From an uncultured Victivallales bacterium (GTDB lineage Bacteria; Verrucomicrobiota; Lentisphaeria; Victivallales; UBA1829): DNA of 64,000 nucleotides. A model generated the notes under the pieces. The model ran no database searches. It was not told the DNA's origin and saw nothing but the letters and a program-made list of their open reading frames with translations. This document shows positions 1 to 8,169 of the stretch, in pieces. Numbering within the stretch: position 1 is the first letter of the stretch; every line of letters starts with the position of its first letter. The stretch spans positions 106,564 to 170,563 of the forward strand of contig CAKUDG010000004.1 of assembly GCA_934644965.1 (NCBI GenBank), read 5' to 3'. The position numbers and the translations under genes were made by a program.

Positions 1-1
1 C

Positions 2-517
2 GCGGCTCCGGTGCTGATTCCGTATCTGAAGGATAAACTGAATTCGGAATCTGTGGTGGTGTCTCCGGATTCGGGGAGTGTGAAGATGGCGCAGTCGTTT
101 GCGGACCGGATCGGGTGCGGATTTGCGGTGGTGGCGAAGAGGCGCGTGGATGCGTCGACCGTGGCTTCCTCGCATCTGGTGGGAGACGTGAAGGGGCGTA
201 CCTGCCTCATCGTGGACGATATGACCAGTACTGCGGGCACGCTTTGTGCGGCGGCCGATCTTCTCCGGCGCGAAGGAGCCGGTCGGATCTATGCATCCGT
301 TTCCCATTTTCTTGCGAGCGAGAAGGCACGCGAGAAACTTGCGAACAGCGTGATTGAAGAACTGATTACCACGAATTCCGTACCGAATCATATTTTCTTC
401 GGGAACAAGGTGCAGGTCATGGATATAGCGCCGCTGCTTGCGGATGCGATCAAACGGATCCATGAAGGGGAGTCTGTTTCCTCCCTGTTCAACATGAAAC
501 AGAAAGAACTGATCTGA
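2..517 (+). CDS. prs: ribose-phosphate pyrophosphokinase, C-terminal part (5' end outside window)
   Basis: This enzyme makes PRPP from ribose 5-phosphate and ATP in the cytoplasm, feeding purine, pyrimidine, His and Trp synthesis. The reading frame is open at the left edge, so about the last 170 residues are seen. The PRPP-binding loop DDMTSTAGT is intact, as are upstream PDSGSVKMAQ and the family's C-terminal pattern ending in the VMDIAPLLADAI helix. It is followed after 58 nt by the L25/Ctc gene, the usual prs-ctc-pth order of bacteria. The GTG at 11 is internal and is not the true start. Confidence 0.95.
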   Translation, partial: AAPVLIPYLKDKLNSESVVVSPDSGSVKMAQSFADRIGCGFAVVAKRRVDASTVASSHLVGDVKGRTCLIVDDMTSTAGTLCAAADLLRREGAGRIYASVSHFLASEKAREKLANSVIEELITTNSVPNHIFFGNKVQVMDIAPLLADAIKRIHEGESVSSLFNMKQKELI

Positions 518-575
518 GAAAAGAACAATATCAGGAATTTGAAATCACATTAAGTAAATCAGGAAAGGATTCAAA

Positions 576-1256
576 ATGGCAGGAAAAGTAAAACATGTGC
601 TGAATGTGAAACAGCGCAGCGCAGGCGGAAGCGCCGTGGCGCGCAGAGAAAGGAAAAAAGGGCTGATCCCGGCTGTGATTTACAGCAAGGGTGCGGAAAG
701 CAAGACCGTTTCCGTGCAGGCCTCGGAATGGGACGCTCTCCAGAAGTATGAGCTGAACCTTCTTTCTCTTCAGGAAGACGGGAAGGAAACGCTTGTGCTG
801 CTGAAGGAAGTGCAGCATGATTTCATCCGGAACCGTGCGATGCATCTGGATTTTATGGAAGTGCGCAAGGATCAGGTGATTACGGCGCACGTGGCTGTGC
901 ATGCGGCCTACGGGGATGTCAAGGGTGTGGCGCTCGGCGGAATTCTCGACCAGGTGATTCATGAGCTGGAAGTCGAGTGTATTCCTGAAAATCTTCCGGA
1001 ATCCATAGAAGTGAACATTTCGGAACTTGGAGTCGGGGAATCGCTGCATGTATCCGAAATCGTGCCTCCGGAAGGAGTGAAGATTCTGAATCATCCCGAG
1101 CTGGTCGTGTTTCTGATTGCGGATCCGAATGCGCAGCCTGAAGAGGAACTTGCGCCCGCCACCGCAGGAGAGGGAGCAGCCGAACCCGAAGTGATCGGTG
1201 AAAAGGAAAAGGCGGAAAAAGCCGCGGCTGCTGAAGCGGAAGGGAAGAAGAAGTAA
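576..1256 (+). CDS. rplY: 50S ribosomal protein L25 / general stress protein Ctc
   Basis: This is the 5S rRNA-binding protein of the large ribosomal subunit, in its long CTC form (226 aa: an N-terminal L25 domain to about residue 95, then the TL5-type beta domain). The N-terminus has the typical basic RRERKKGLIPAVIYSKG segment. The last 40 residues are an Ala/Glu/Lys-rich low-complexity tail, common in this family. An AGGAAAGGA ribosome-binding site precedes the ATG. Its position between prs and pth is the standard context. Confidence 0.95.
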   Translation: MAGKVKHVLNVKQRSAGGSAVARRERKKGLIPAVIYSKGAESKTVSVQASEWDALQKYELNLLSLQEDGKETLVLLKEVQHDFIRNRAMHLDFMEVRKDQVITAHVAVHAAYGDVKGVALGGILDQVIHELEVECIPENLPESIEVNISELGVGESLHVSEIVPPEGVKILNHPELVVFLIADPNAQPEEELAPATAGEGAAEPEVIGEKEKAEKAAAAEAEGKKK

Positions 1257-1333
1257 TCTTTTTTTTCATCATGCTGTTTGGGATTTCCGCCGTGGAGATC
1301 CCTTGTTGTCAGGAGGAGCATTGAGAAGGCCTT

Positions 1334-2017
1334 ATGCCGAATCAGGAAGACAAACCGGTCCGTCTGATTGTCGGACTGGGCAATCCGGGAGAGGAATACG
1401 ATGGGAGCAGGCACAATGTCGGTTTTTCTCTTGTTGACGGCCTTCTCAGACGGCTTCCGAAAGGATTTGAGCAGATTCATCACGGATATCGTTCCATTTA
1501 CTGGCGCGGGGCCTATGCAGGGAGGGCGCTTCTTCTGCAGAAGCCTCAGACCTACATGAATCTGAGCGGAGATGCGGTGTTGTCGCTGGTCCGCGGGGAG
1601 CATCTTTCACCGGAAGAAGTTCTGGTTCTTTACGATGACATGGATCTTCCGCTTGGAAAGATCCGACTGCGCAAGAACGGGGGGAACGGCGGACATAACG
1701 GGATCGGTTCGATCATCGCAAGTCTCGGGACGGAGAAATTTCCCCGTCTGAGGTTTGGGATCGGGAAGATGGCAAACGGCCACGGATCAGCAGATTATGT
1801 TCTGTCCCGTTTCAGAGAGGACGAACAGGATCTGTTCCGGAAGACCTGTGAAGGCGCGCTGGATGCCCTGATTCTGACCCTGAGACGCGGGATTGGAACG
1901 GCAATGAATGTATACAATGCGAAGGAGTATTCCGTAAACGAAGAGACGGATTCCTCCGCAGCGGAACAGAAAACTCAGAATACAACGAAACATAATACAA
2001 CACACCAGGAGGTGTAG
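1334..2017 (+). CDS. pth: peptidyl-tRNA hydrolase
   Basis: It cleaves the ester bond of peptidyl-tRNAs released from stalled ribosomes, recycling tRNA. The GLGNPGEEYDGSRHNVGF motif carries the catalytic His and its Asn neighbour. The DDMDLPLGKIRLR segment gives the conserved Asp, and GGNGGHNG the substrate-binding Asn/His. At 227 aa it is slightly longer than the usual 190, because of a polar Asn/Thr/Gln tail of about 25 residues. The rpsF start codon follows the stop by 2 nt, so the two are almost certainly cotranscribed, and the rpsF ribosome-binding site lies inside pth. Confidence 0.95.
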   Translation: MPNQEDKPVRLIVGLGNPGEEYDGSRHNVGFSLVDGLLRRLPKGFEQIHHGYRSIYWRGAYAGRALLLQKPQTYMNLSGDAVLSLVRGEHLSPEEVLVLYDDMDLPLGKIRLRKNGGNGGHNGIGSIIASLGTEKFPRLRFGIGKMANGHGSADYVLSRFREDEQDLFRKTCEGALDALILTLRRGIGTAMNVYNAKEYSVNEETDSSAAEQKTQNTTKHNTTHQEV

Positions 2018-2019
2018 GC

Positions 2020-2352
2020 TTGAAAAAGTACGAAGCAGTGTTCATTCTCGACATGAGGAAAGTTGAGGATGAGGGGAAGGCCTTCTCTGAAGAATTTGCG
2101 AAAACTCTTCAGGGATGGGGTGGCAGCATGCTGGAAAGCGTTTTGATGGGGCGCAAACAGTTTGCGCGTGAAATCCGGAAACGGAAGGCAGGCGTGTATT
2201 GGAACTATGTGTTTGAACTCGATCCTGCGATGGAGACCCGGATTCGGGATCATTACCGGCTTGACGAACGGGTGATCCGTCATCTGATCATCAATTACGA
2301 CCGTCCCGAACAGGTCCGTTCGACGATTGCCGCTGCGGAACTCGTCGACTGA
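2020..2352 (+). CDS. rpsF: 30S ribosomal protein S6
   Basis: This primary 16S rRNA-binding protein forms a heterodimer with S18 on the platform of the small subunit. Residues 1-10 (KKYEAVFILD) and the R-K-R-K-A-G-Y-N-Y region fit the family, as does the 110-residue length. The start is TTG at 2020. The choice is supported by a perfect AGGAGGTG ribosome-binding site 7-14 nt upstream, inside the end of pth. It heads the classical rpsF-ssb-rpsR-rplI-dnaB cluster. Confidence 0.95.
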   Translation: MKKYEAVFILDMRKVEDEGKAFSEEFAKTLQGWGGSMLESVLMGRKQFAREIRKRKAGVYWNYVFELDPAMETRIRDHYRLDERVIRHLIINYDRPEQVRSTIAAAELVD

Positions 2353-2386
2353 TTGAGAGTTTCATCGATAAGGAAAGGATCCTTCC

Positions 2387-3028
2387 ATGGCGTCACTGAA
2401 CAAAGTTCTTCTGATGGGAAATCTGACAAGAGATCCCGAACTGACCTACACCCCTGGCGGAGCCGCGATCTGCAAGTTCGGAATTGCGATCAACAGACGT
2501 TTTTCGCAGAACGGACAGGACAAGGAGGAAACCTGTTTTCTCGATATTGTAGTTTGGGGAAAGCAGGCGGAAACGGCCTCCCGCTATCTTCAGAAGGGTG
2601 CGAGCGTTTTTATTGAAGGACGTCTTACCTACGAACAGTGGGAAGAAAAGGATACGCAGAAGAAACGTTCCCGCATCACCGTGACGGCGGAACGGGTCCA
2701 GTTCCTGAACGGCCGCAGAGATGATATGGGCGGCGGAGACGCTGGAGGAGCAGGGGATTACGATTCTTCCTATGAGCAGCAGCCCGCTTATACTTCACGC
2801 AATTCCTCTTCTCAGGGGAACCGTGCGTATGGGCCGAGGCAGCAGCAGAACCGTCCGTCCGGACAGGGGGGCGGCTCTGCGTACGGCGGGAACCACGGAG
2901 CCTCCCGCTACCAGCAGCAAACGGGAGCCCAGCAGGGAGGCGGCCCGCAGCCGCCTCAGATGCCGCCGCCGCAGGAGGAATATCCTTTTGAGGATGTTGG
3001 CGGAGTCGATGACGACATTCCTTTCTGA
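2387..3028 (+). CDS. ssb: single-stranded DNA-binding protein
   Basis: SSB coats single-stranded DNA in replication and repair. Residues 1-110 form the OB fold (MASLNKVLLMGNLTRDPELT, then the FLDIVVWGKQAE strand). Residues 120-195 are a Gly/Gln/Ser-rich disordered linker. The protein ends in the acidic tip DDDIPF that recruits partner proteins. Length is 213 aa. It lies between rpsF and rpsR, the usual position in bacteria. Confidence 0.97.
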   Translation: MASLNKVLLMGNLTRDPELTYTPGGAAICKFGIAINRRFSQNGQDKEETCFLDIVVWGKQAETASRYLQKGASVFIEGRLTYEQWEEKDTQKKRSRITVTAERVQFLNGRRDDMGGGDAGGAGDYDSSYEQQPAYTSRNSSSQGNRAYGPRQQQNRPSGQGGGSAYGGNHGASRYQQQTGAQQGGGPQPPQMPPPQEEYPFEDVGGVDDDIPF

Positions 3029-3099
3029 GGCGTCCGTGAACAGAGAACGATCAAAAGAAATCAGATTTTTATTTATCAATCATCAAGGAGAAAGTTGCC

Positions 3100-3336
3100 A
3101 TGGCAATGCAGAACAAGAGACGCCGTCCGAAAAGACGCGCCTCCAAGCCGAAAATTTGCAGACTCTGTGAGAACAAAGTCAATTACGTCGATTTCAAAGA
3201 CGCGGATCTTCTGAAGAAGTTCCAGACGGAAAAGGGGCGCATCCTTCCCCGCAGAATCACCGGGACCTGCCTCAAGCATCAGAAAATGCTCAGCACCGCA
3301 GTGAAAAGAGCAAGAATCATCAGCCTTGTTCTCTGA
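3100..3336 (+). CDS. rpsR: 30S ribosomal protein S18
   Basis: S18 is the small-subunit platform protein that pairs with S6. The 78-residue length, the very basic N-terminus (KRRRPKRRASKPK) and the core VNYVDFKDADLL...GRILPRRITGTC identify it. A strong AAGGAG ribosome-binding site sits about 10 nt before the ATG. It is cotranscribed with ssb and rplI. Confidence 0.96.
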   Translation: MAMQNKRRRPKRRASKPKICRLCENKVNYVDFKDADLLKKFQTEKGRILPRRITGTCLKHQKMLSTAVKRARIISLVL

Positions 3337-3402
3337 CGGTGAACCGCTGCTGGATTCTCTGAGACAATCTCCAAAAAAGAAACTGAAGGAAAGGCTTAAC
3401 AA

Positions 3403-3855
3403 ATGGCCTCTATGAAATTGATACTTTTGCAGGACGTGGAAGATCTCGGGCTTGCCGGGGAAGAGGTCCATGTCGCTCCCGGCTACGGCCGGAACTATCT
3501 GATCCCGAAAGGACTGGCGACAGTCGCCTCCACCTCCGCCCTGAGACAGCTTGCCGCACGTAAAGAGAAAATCGAAGCGCAGCGCAAAGCGGATCTGGAA
3601 GCCGCACAGGCTCTGGCGGGAAAAATCGCTGAAAGCGAAATCGTCATTCCCATGCAGGCGTCCGATGACAACCACCTTTTCGGCTCCGTCACGGAAAGAA
3701 TCATCTTCGACTCTCTCCAAGCCATGGGCATCAAGGTGGAAGCGCACAAGATCCGTCTGGAAAGCCAGATCAGAACTCTTGGCGATTTCACCGCAGAGAT
3801 CAAGCTCCACCAGCACGTTCTGGCGACAGCGAAAATCAAAGTGGTCCGGGCCTGA
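3403..3855 (+). CDS. rplI: 50S ribosomal protein L9
   Basis: L9 binds 23S rRNA near the L1 stalk and influences reading-frame maintenance. The N-terminal domain has the hallmark ILLQDVEDLGLAGEEVHVAPGYGRNYLIPKG pattern (residues 5-36 read through in pieces), followed by the long connecting helix rich in Lys/Glu/Ala and the C-terminal domain. Length, 150 aa, is standard. The dnaB gene follows after 23 nt. Confidence 0.96.
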   Translation: MASMKLILLQDVEDLGLAGEEVHVAPGYGRNYLIPKGLATVASTSALRQLAARKEKIEAQRKADLEAAQALAGKIAESEIVIPMQASDDNHLFGSVTERIIFDSLQAMGIKVEAHKIRLESQIRTLGDFTAEIKLHQHVLATAKIKVVRA

Positions 3856-3878
3856 CCCCCTGAAGCAAGGACTCCCGG

Positions 3879-5435
3879 ATGCCAGATACGGTGAAGGAAA
3901 CAGTCCCGTCCGGCGGGAACAACTTGGTCCGGAAAGAGAAGGCGGCCCCTGCGGCCGCCTCGGATTTTGCTGATTTCCAGACGGAACGGGCTGTTCTGGC
4001 CGCCATTCTGGTGGAGCCGGACTGCCTTGACAATGTGGCCACGATGCTCGGCGGTTTTACAGCCGCATCGGATGATCCCAAGTCGCAGGGAAAATCCTTA
4101 GCCGCCGATCCCCTTTCGAAAAGCGGTTTTCACCGCGTCGCGGCCATGATGTTCCGCGATCCGAAACACGCGGTGATTTATGAAACCATGCTGGAGCTGC
4201 ATTCCAGGGGAGCGGGAATAGACGCTCTCGCGATTTCAGACACTCTCCAGCGGGCGGGGCGTCTTGATGTGATCGGCGGGATGGAGACGCTCCTGGATAT
4301 CCAGAATTCCATTGCCAGCACCGCCAATCTGGAGACCTGGTGCGTTATCCTCAAGGATTACGCCATGCTCCGGGAAATGATGAAAACCTGCACTCATGCG
4401 CTTGATTTGTGCAGGAATTCCGGAGAGGATGTCAAAACCCTTCTCGAAGCGATTGAATCGGAAATCTACAAAGTCCGCAATCAGTTTGTCCAGCCCGAGA
4501 TCCGCGACATCAAATCGCTCATCAAAGAGACTTTTGACGGATTCATCAAAATCCTGAACAAGGAAGTTCCCCCCGGCATTCCCACGGGATATCCCGATCT
4601 GGACCGCCTGATCGGCGGCGGTTTGAAACCCGGAGAAATGTTCGTTCTTGCGGCACGGCCTTCCATCGGGAAAACGGCGCTGGCGCTGAATATTGTCCGT
4701 AATATTGCGATGAAAGGTGGGGGAAAAGAGCATTCTGTTGTATTCTTCAGTCTGGAAATGAGTGCGGAACAGGTGGCACAGCGTCTGCTGTGCACGGAAT
4801 CGAGAGTTCCCCTGTCCTCCATTCTGGACGGCTCTTTCCGGGGAAGAGAGGACCTGACCAAACTGACCGCGGCCGTGGCTTCGCTTTCCAAAGCCTCGCT
4901 CTTCATCGATCCCACCGGAGGCATCTCCATTTTCGAACTCCGCTCCAAGGCGCGGAAACTCAAGGAGACTCACGGGATCGACCTGATTGTGATCGACTAT
5001 CTCCAGCTCATGAAAGCCACCGAGGCCGCAAAGGATGGCAGGCAGGTGGAGGTGGCGACCATTTCCGGCGGACTCAAAAAACTGGCCAAGGACTTGAACG
5101 TCCCTGTTCTTGTCCTCGCCCAGCTGAACCGCGAAGTCGAAAAAGGGCAGGGAGGCAAAAACGCTCTGCCGAAACTGAGCAATCTGCGCGAATCCGGAGC
5201 GATCGAACAGGATGCGGACGTGGTTGTCTTTCTCCACCGCAACCGCGAAGACACCAAGGAATCCGCCACTCAGGAAATCTCCAGAAACGGCGCGGAAGCC
5301 AAACTGATCGTGGAGAAAAACCGAAACGGCCGTACCGGATTGGTCGAACTGAGATTTTTCCCTGCCGTGATGGAATTTCGTTCCATGGATCACCGTTTTG
5401 ACGAGTCGGACATCCCCCCCGGAACGGAAATGTGA
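3879..5435 (+). CDS. dnaB: replicative DNA helicase DnaB
   Basis: This hexameric 5'-3' helicase unwinds DNA at the replication fork. The N-terminal DnaG-interaction domain covers about residues 25-170, and the RecA-like motor about 200-510. Walker A is ARPSIGKTA near residue 260, Walker B is LIVIDYLQLM near 370, and the AQLNREVEK and NLRESGAIEQDADVV motifs are present. At 518 aa it is longer than the typical 450-470. One extra stretch is a roughly 20-residue polar insert near residues 65-85, before the conserved FHRVAAMMFRDPKHAVIY segment. It is the last gene of the ribosomal-protein cluster. Confidence 0.96.
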   Translation: MPDTVKETVPSGGNNLVRKEKAAPAAASDFADFQTERAVLAAILVEPDCLDNVATMLGGFTAASDDPKSQGKSLAADPLSKSGFHRVAAMMFRDPKHAVIYETMLELHSRGAGIDALAISDTLQRAGRLDVIGGMETLLDIQNSIASTANLETWCVILKDYAMLREMMKTCTHALDLCRNSGEDVKTLLEAIESEIYKVRNQFVQPEIRDIKSLIKETFDGFIKILNKEVPPGIPTGYPDLDRLIGGGLKPGEMFVLAARPSIGKTALALNIVRNIAMKGGGKEHSVVFFSLEMSAEQVAQRLLCTESRVPLSSILDGSFRGREDLTKLTAAVASLSKASLFIDPTGGISIFELRSKARKLKETHGIDLIVIDYLQLMKATEAAKDGRQVEVATISGGLKKLAKDLNVPVLVLAQLNREVEKGQGGKNALPKLSNLRESGAIEQDADVVVFLHRNREDTKESATQEISRNGAEAKLIVEKNRNGRTGLVELRFFPAVMEFRSMDHRFDESDIPPGTEM

Positions 5436-5500
5436 TTTTGCCTTGGATTTCTCATGAGACTTCTCAATTTGAAATGCCGGATATCTTTTCGCCGGACGGG

Positions 5501-5529
5501 TTGAATTTTCACCCCCGCCGGAGTATCTT
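5501..5529 (+). promoter_or_regulatory. candidate promoter for bamA
   Basis: TTGAAT at 5501-5506 and TATCTT at 5524-5529 are separated by 17 bp. The expected start site is near 5537, about 40 nt before the bamA start codon. This is inferred from the match to the sigma-70-type consensus. Confidence 0.45.
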
Positions 5530-5574
5530 ACCGGAATGATTTAGACTCTTGGATGATGTGGGTTTCAACACCGG

Positions 5575-7926
5575 ATGAAAAACAACGCTTTGTTACGGAT
5601 ACTTTTTACCATTTTCTGCTTCTGCGGCGGATTCTGCTCGGTAATGCTTTCCGCACAGGAGGTCGTCTCCGTGGAGTTCCGTCAGGACGGAAGCTATCAG
5701 TTCGGGGAGGACGTGCTTCTTTACAATGTCCAGACACGCAAGGGGAGCGTCTATTCCGAACGGATCGTCAATGACGATGTGAAGCGCCTTCATGCCATGG
5801 GTGTTTTCTCGGACGTGGTGTCCATCACGGAAGAGACTCCCGACGGGAATAGAAAAGTCATTTTTCAGATTACGCCGAAGCCAGTAGTTTCCGAAATTGT
5901 TTACGACGGCAATCAGAAATATCCGGAAAAGAAAATTGCCGAAAACGTCAATATCGCCCTTGATGCGCCTCTCAACGACAAACTTCTGAGCGTCAGTGCC
6001 GAAAATATCCGGAAGTTTTATGCCGGGGAGGGGCTGAACGATGCCGTGGTTTCCGTCGACATTCAGAAAATAGACGAATCCCATATCCGGATTGTTTTCC
6101 ATATTACCGAAAATCTGCGTGTGCGTGTGAACGAAGTCAATTTTGAGGGCGCCACCGTCTATACTCCCTCCGAACTCCGGGACGCCATTGCCACGCGTTA
6201 TTCATTTCTCAGTCATTCCTGGCTGTCCTGGCTGCCGATTCAGGGCGGAGGGCTTCTCGACCGGGAAGAACTGGAGCGGGATCTGGTCCGCCTCCGGGAA
6301 TTCTACTGGCGGAAAGGATATCTTGATTTTCAGGTGAAGGAAACCCGTCTGGAAGAAGTGCCCGGAGATCCGGAACGGATGAATGTGACCTTTGTTCTGG
6401 AGGAAGGCGAACCGTATACGGTCGGTGAGGTTCATGTGAACGGAGGCAGGCGTTTTTCGGAAGAAGAACTCCTCGCCGTGACAGAACTCAAACCGGGCAT
6501 GACCTACAATGTGCTCCTGGAAGAAGGAGATCTCGCTTCCCTGGAACAGAAATACAGTCCGCTCGGATACGCCGATTTCCGCGGAAACGCCATGAAGCAC
6601 CCCGACTACCGGACCAAAACCGTGGATCTCGATTACAACATCTATGAAGGCCCCCTCTACCGGATCCGCGACATCTTCATTTCCGGAAATAAAATCACCA
6701 AAGACCATGTCATCCGCCGGGAACTGCCCATGCTGCCGATGGATCCCGTCGATAAAAATATGCTTCAGGTGGCAAAGAACCGCCTCATGGGCATGGGATA
6801 TTTTGAAGACGCGGAAGATGGAGGTGTCGAAATCACCGCACGCAATTCCTCCGAGGCCCCGGATATGAAGGATATCGACATCAAAGTCCGGGAAAGACGC
6901 TTCATCGATTTCCGCATCGGCGCCGGCATTTCCGATACGGACAGCTTCGCCGGAATGGTGGAACTCTCCCATTCCAATATGGATATTCTCGACCCGTGGA
7001 ACTATTTCAGCGGGGGCGGACAGAGAATGAGAATCGCCGCCCTGATCGGAATCGAACACATGGATATTCAGGCGGATTTCACGGAACCGTGGCTCTTCGG
7101 CATTCCGCTGCGTCTGGATATTTCCGGATACTGGCGCGAAGTGGTGTTCAAATACTGGGACGAACAGCGCATCGGATTCACCGTCGGACTGACAAAACGG
7201 ATCTTTGACGATTTCACCACCATTTCCGGAGGCTATACCTTCGAACAGGTCGGCGTGCTCGACATGGACAAGCACCGCTCGGAAATCTTCCAGAAGGAAA
7301 AAGGCCGAGACCTGGTCGGACGTCTCCATCTCTCCATCGGGCGCGACACCCGCGACAGCGCCACCAATCCCACATCCGGATACGACATCAGCGCCTATGG
7401 CGCCATCTCCAGCCAGATCTTCGGCGGCAGCAAGAACTATTACAAGGTCGAACTCAAAGGGATCAACTATCTTCCGTTCCTGAACAACTGGTTTGTCCTG
7501 AGCACCGGCTTCAAGGTCGGATCCGTGGGCATGATCACCGACCGGGATGAAATGGTCCCCATTTACGACCGTTATTTTCTGGGCGGCGGCGATTCCGTGC
7601 GCGGCTTCCCCTACCGTTCCATCGGTCCCGTCGACCGCGACGAGAAAAACTACGGAGGTCAGTTCATGTACCTGCTGACCGCCGAACTGAGCCATCCGAT
7701 CTACAGCATCGTGCGCGGCGCCTTCTTTGTTGATGTCGGCGATGTCACACGTTCCAATTTCGGCCCGATCAACAAACCCAACATCGGCGTCGGTTACGGG
7801 CTTCGCATCAAAATTCCGCGCGTGGACGTTCCCCTGCGTCTGGATCTGGCGTATCCCGTGCTCTGCAATCAGGACGGCGTGAAAAGGAAGCTCCGTTTCC
7901 ACTTCAACTTCGGTTTCTCCTTCTGA
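5575..7926 (+). CDS. bamA: outer membrane protein assembly factor BamA (Omp85)
   Basis: BamA is the core of the machine that folds beta-barrel proteins into the outer membrane. A signal peptide covers about residues 1-27 (hydrophobic LLRILFTIFCFCGGFCS, cleavage near LSAQE). Successive POTRA repeats follow to about residue 440, then a 16-strand barrel. The VRGF motif in GGGDSVRGFPYRS near residue 675 is the barrel-interior signature, and the protein ends in Phe after alternating strand residues, as outer-membrane barrels do. At 783 aa it has the usual size. No ompH/lpx genes follow, unlike the proteobacterial arrangement; gyrA is next. Confidence 0.95.
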   Translation: MKNNALLRILFTIFCFCGGFCSVMLSAQEVVSVEFRQDGSYQFGEDVLLYNVQTRKGSVYSERIVNDDVKRLHAMGVFSDVVSITEETPDGNRKVIFQITPKPVVSEIVYDGNQKYPEKKIAENVNIALDAPLNDKLLSVSAENIRKFYAGEGLNDAVVSVDIQKIDESHIRIVFHITENLRVRVNEVNFEGATVYTPSELRDAIATRYSFLSHSWLSWLPIQGGGLLDREELERDLVRLREFYWRKGYLDFQVKETRLEEVPGDPERMNVTFVLEEGEPYTVGEVHVNGGRRFSEEELLAVTELKPGMTYNVLLEEGDLASLEQKYSPLGYADFRGNAMKHPDYRTKTVDLDYNIYEGPLYRIRDIFISGNKITKDHVIRRELPMLPMDPVDKNMLQVAKNRLMGMGYFEDAEDGGVEITARNSSEAPDMKDIDIKVRERRFIDFRIGAGISDTDSFAGMVELSHSNMDILDPWNYFSGGGQRMRIAALIGIEHMDIQADFTEPWLFGIPLRLDISGYWREVVFKYWDEQRIGFTVGLTKRIFDDFTTISGGYTFEQVGVLDMDKHRSEIFQKEKGRDLVGRLHLSIGRDTRDSATNPTSGYDISAYGAISSQIFGGSKNYYKVELKGINYLPFLNNWFVLSTGFKVGSVGMITDRDEMVPIYDRYFLGGGDSVRGFPYRSIGPVDRDEKNYGGQFMYLLTAELSHPIYSIVRGAFFVDVGDVTRSNFGPINKPNIGVGYGLRIKIPRVDVPLRLDLAYPVLCNQDGVKRKLRFHFNFGFSF

Positions 7927-8099
7927 TCCGGAATCGGCTCCCCCGACACGGATCTGCAGAGGGATATTGCACCTTCTCTCCCTCCCTCTCCGGCACCGGA
8001 TTGAGTTTTCCCCCTTTCCTCCTTCCATTCCCCCCCTGAAGATCCCGGAGAAAGACAAGAAAAATTGCAAGTTTTCACGCGTGCGCGCGGCGCGCGAGG

Positions 8100-8127
8100 T
8101 TGAGAATAACGCTTCTGGGTGTATATT
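8100..8127 (+). promoter_or_regulatory. candidate promoter for gyrA
   Basis: TTGAGA at 8100-8105 and TATATT at 8122-8127 have a 16 bp spacer and lie 43 nt before the gyrA start. An alternating GC-rich palindromic stretch (GCGTGCGCGCGGCGCGCG, about 8079-8096) lies directly upstream; it could form a hairpin or non-B DNA. The rest of the 243-nt gap after bamA shows no gene. Confidence 0.45.
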
Positions 8128-8169
8128 TCCAAGTTTACAAAAAACATCTAGCAAGGACAGAACTCTATC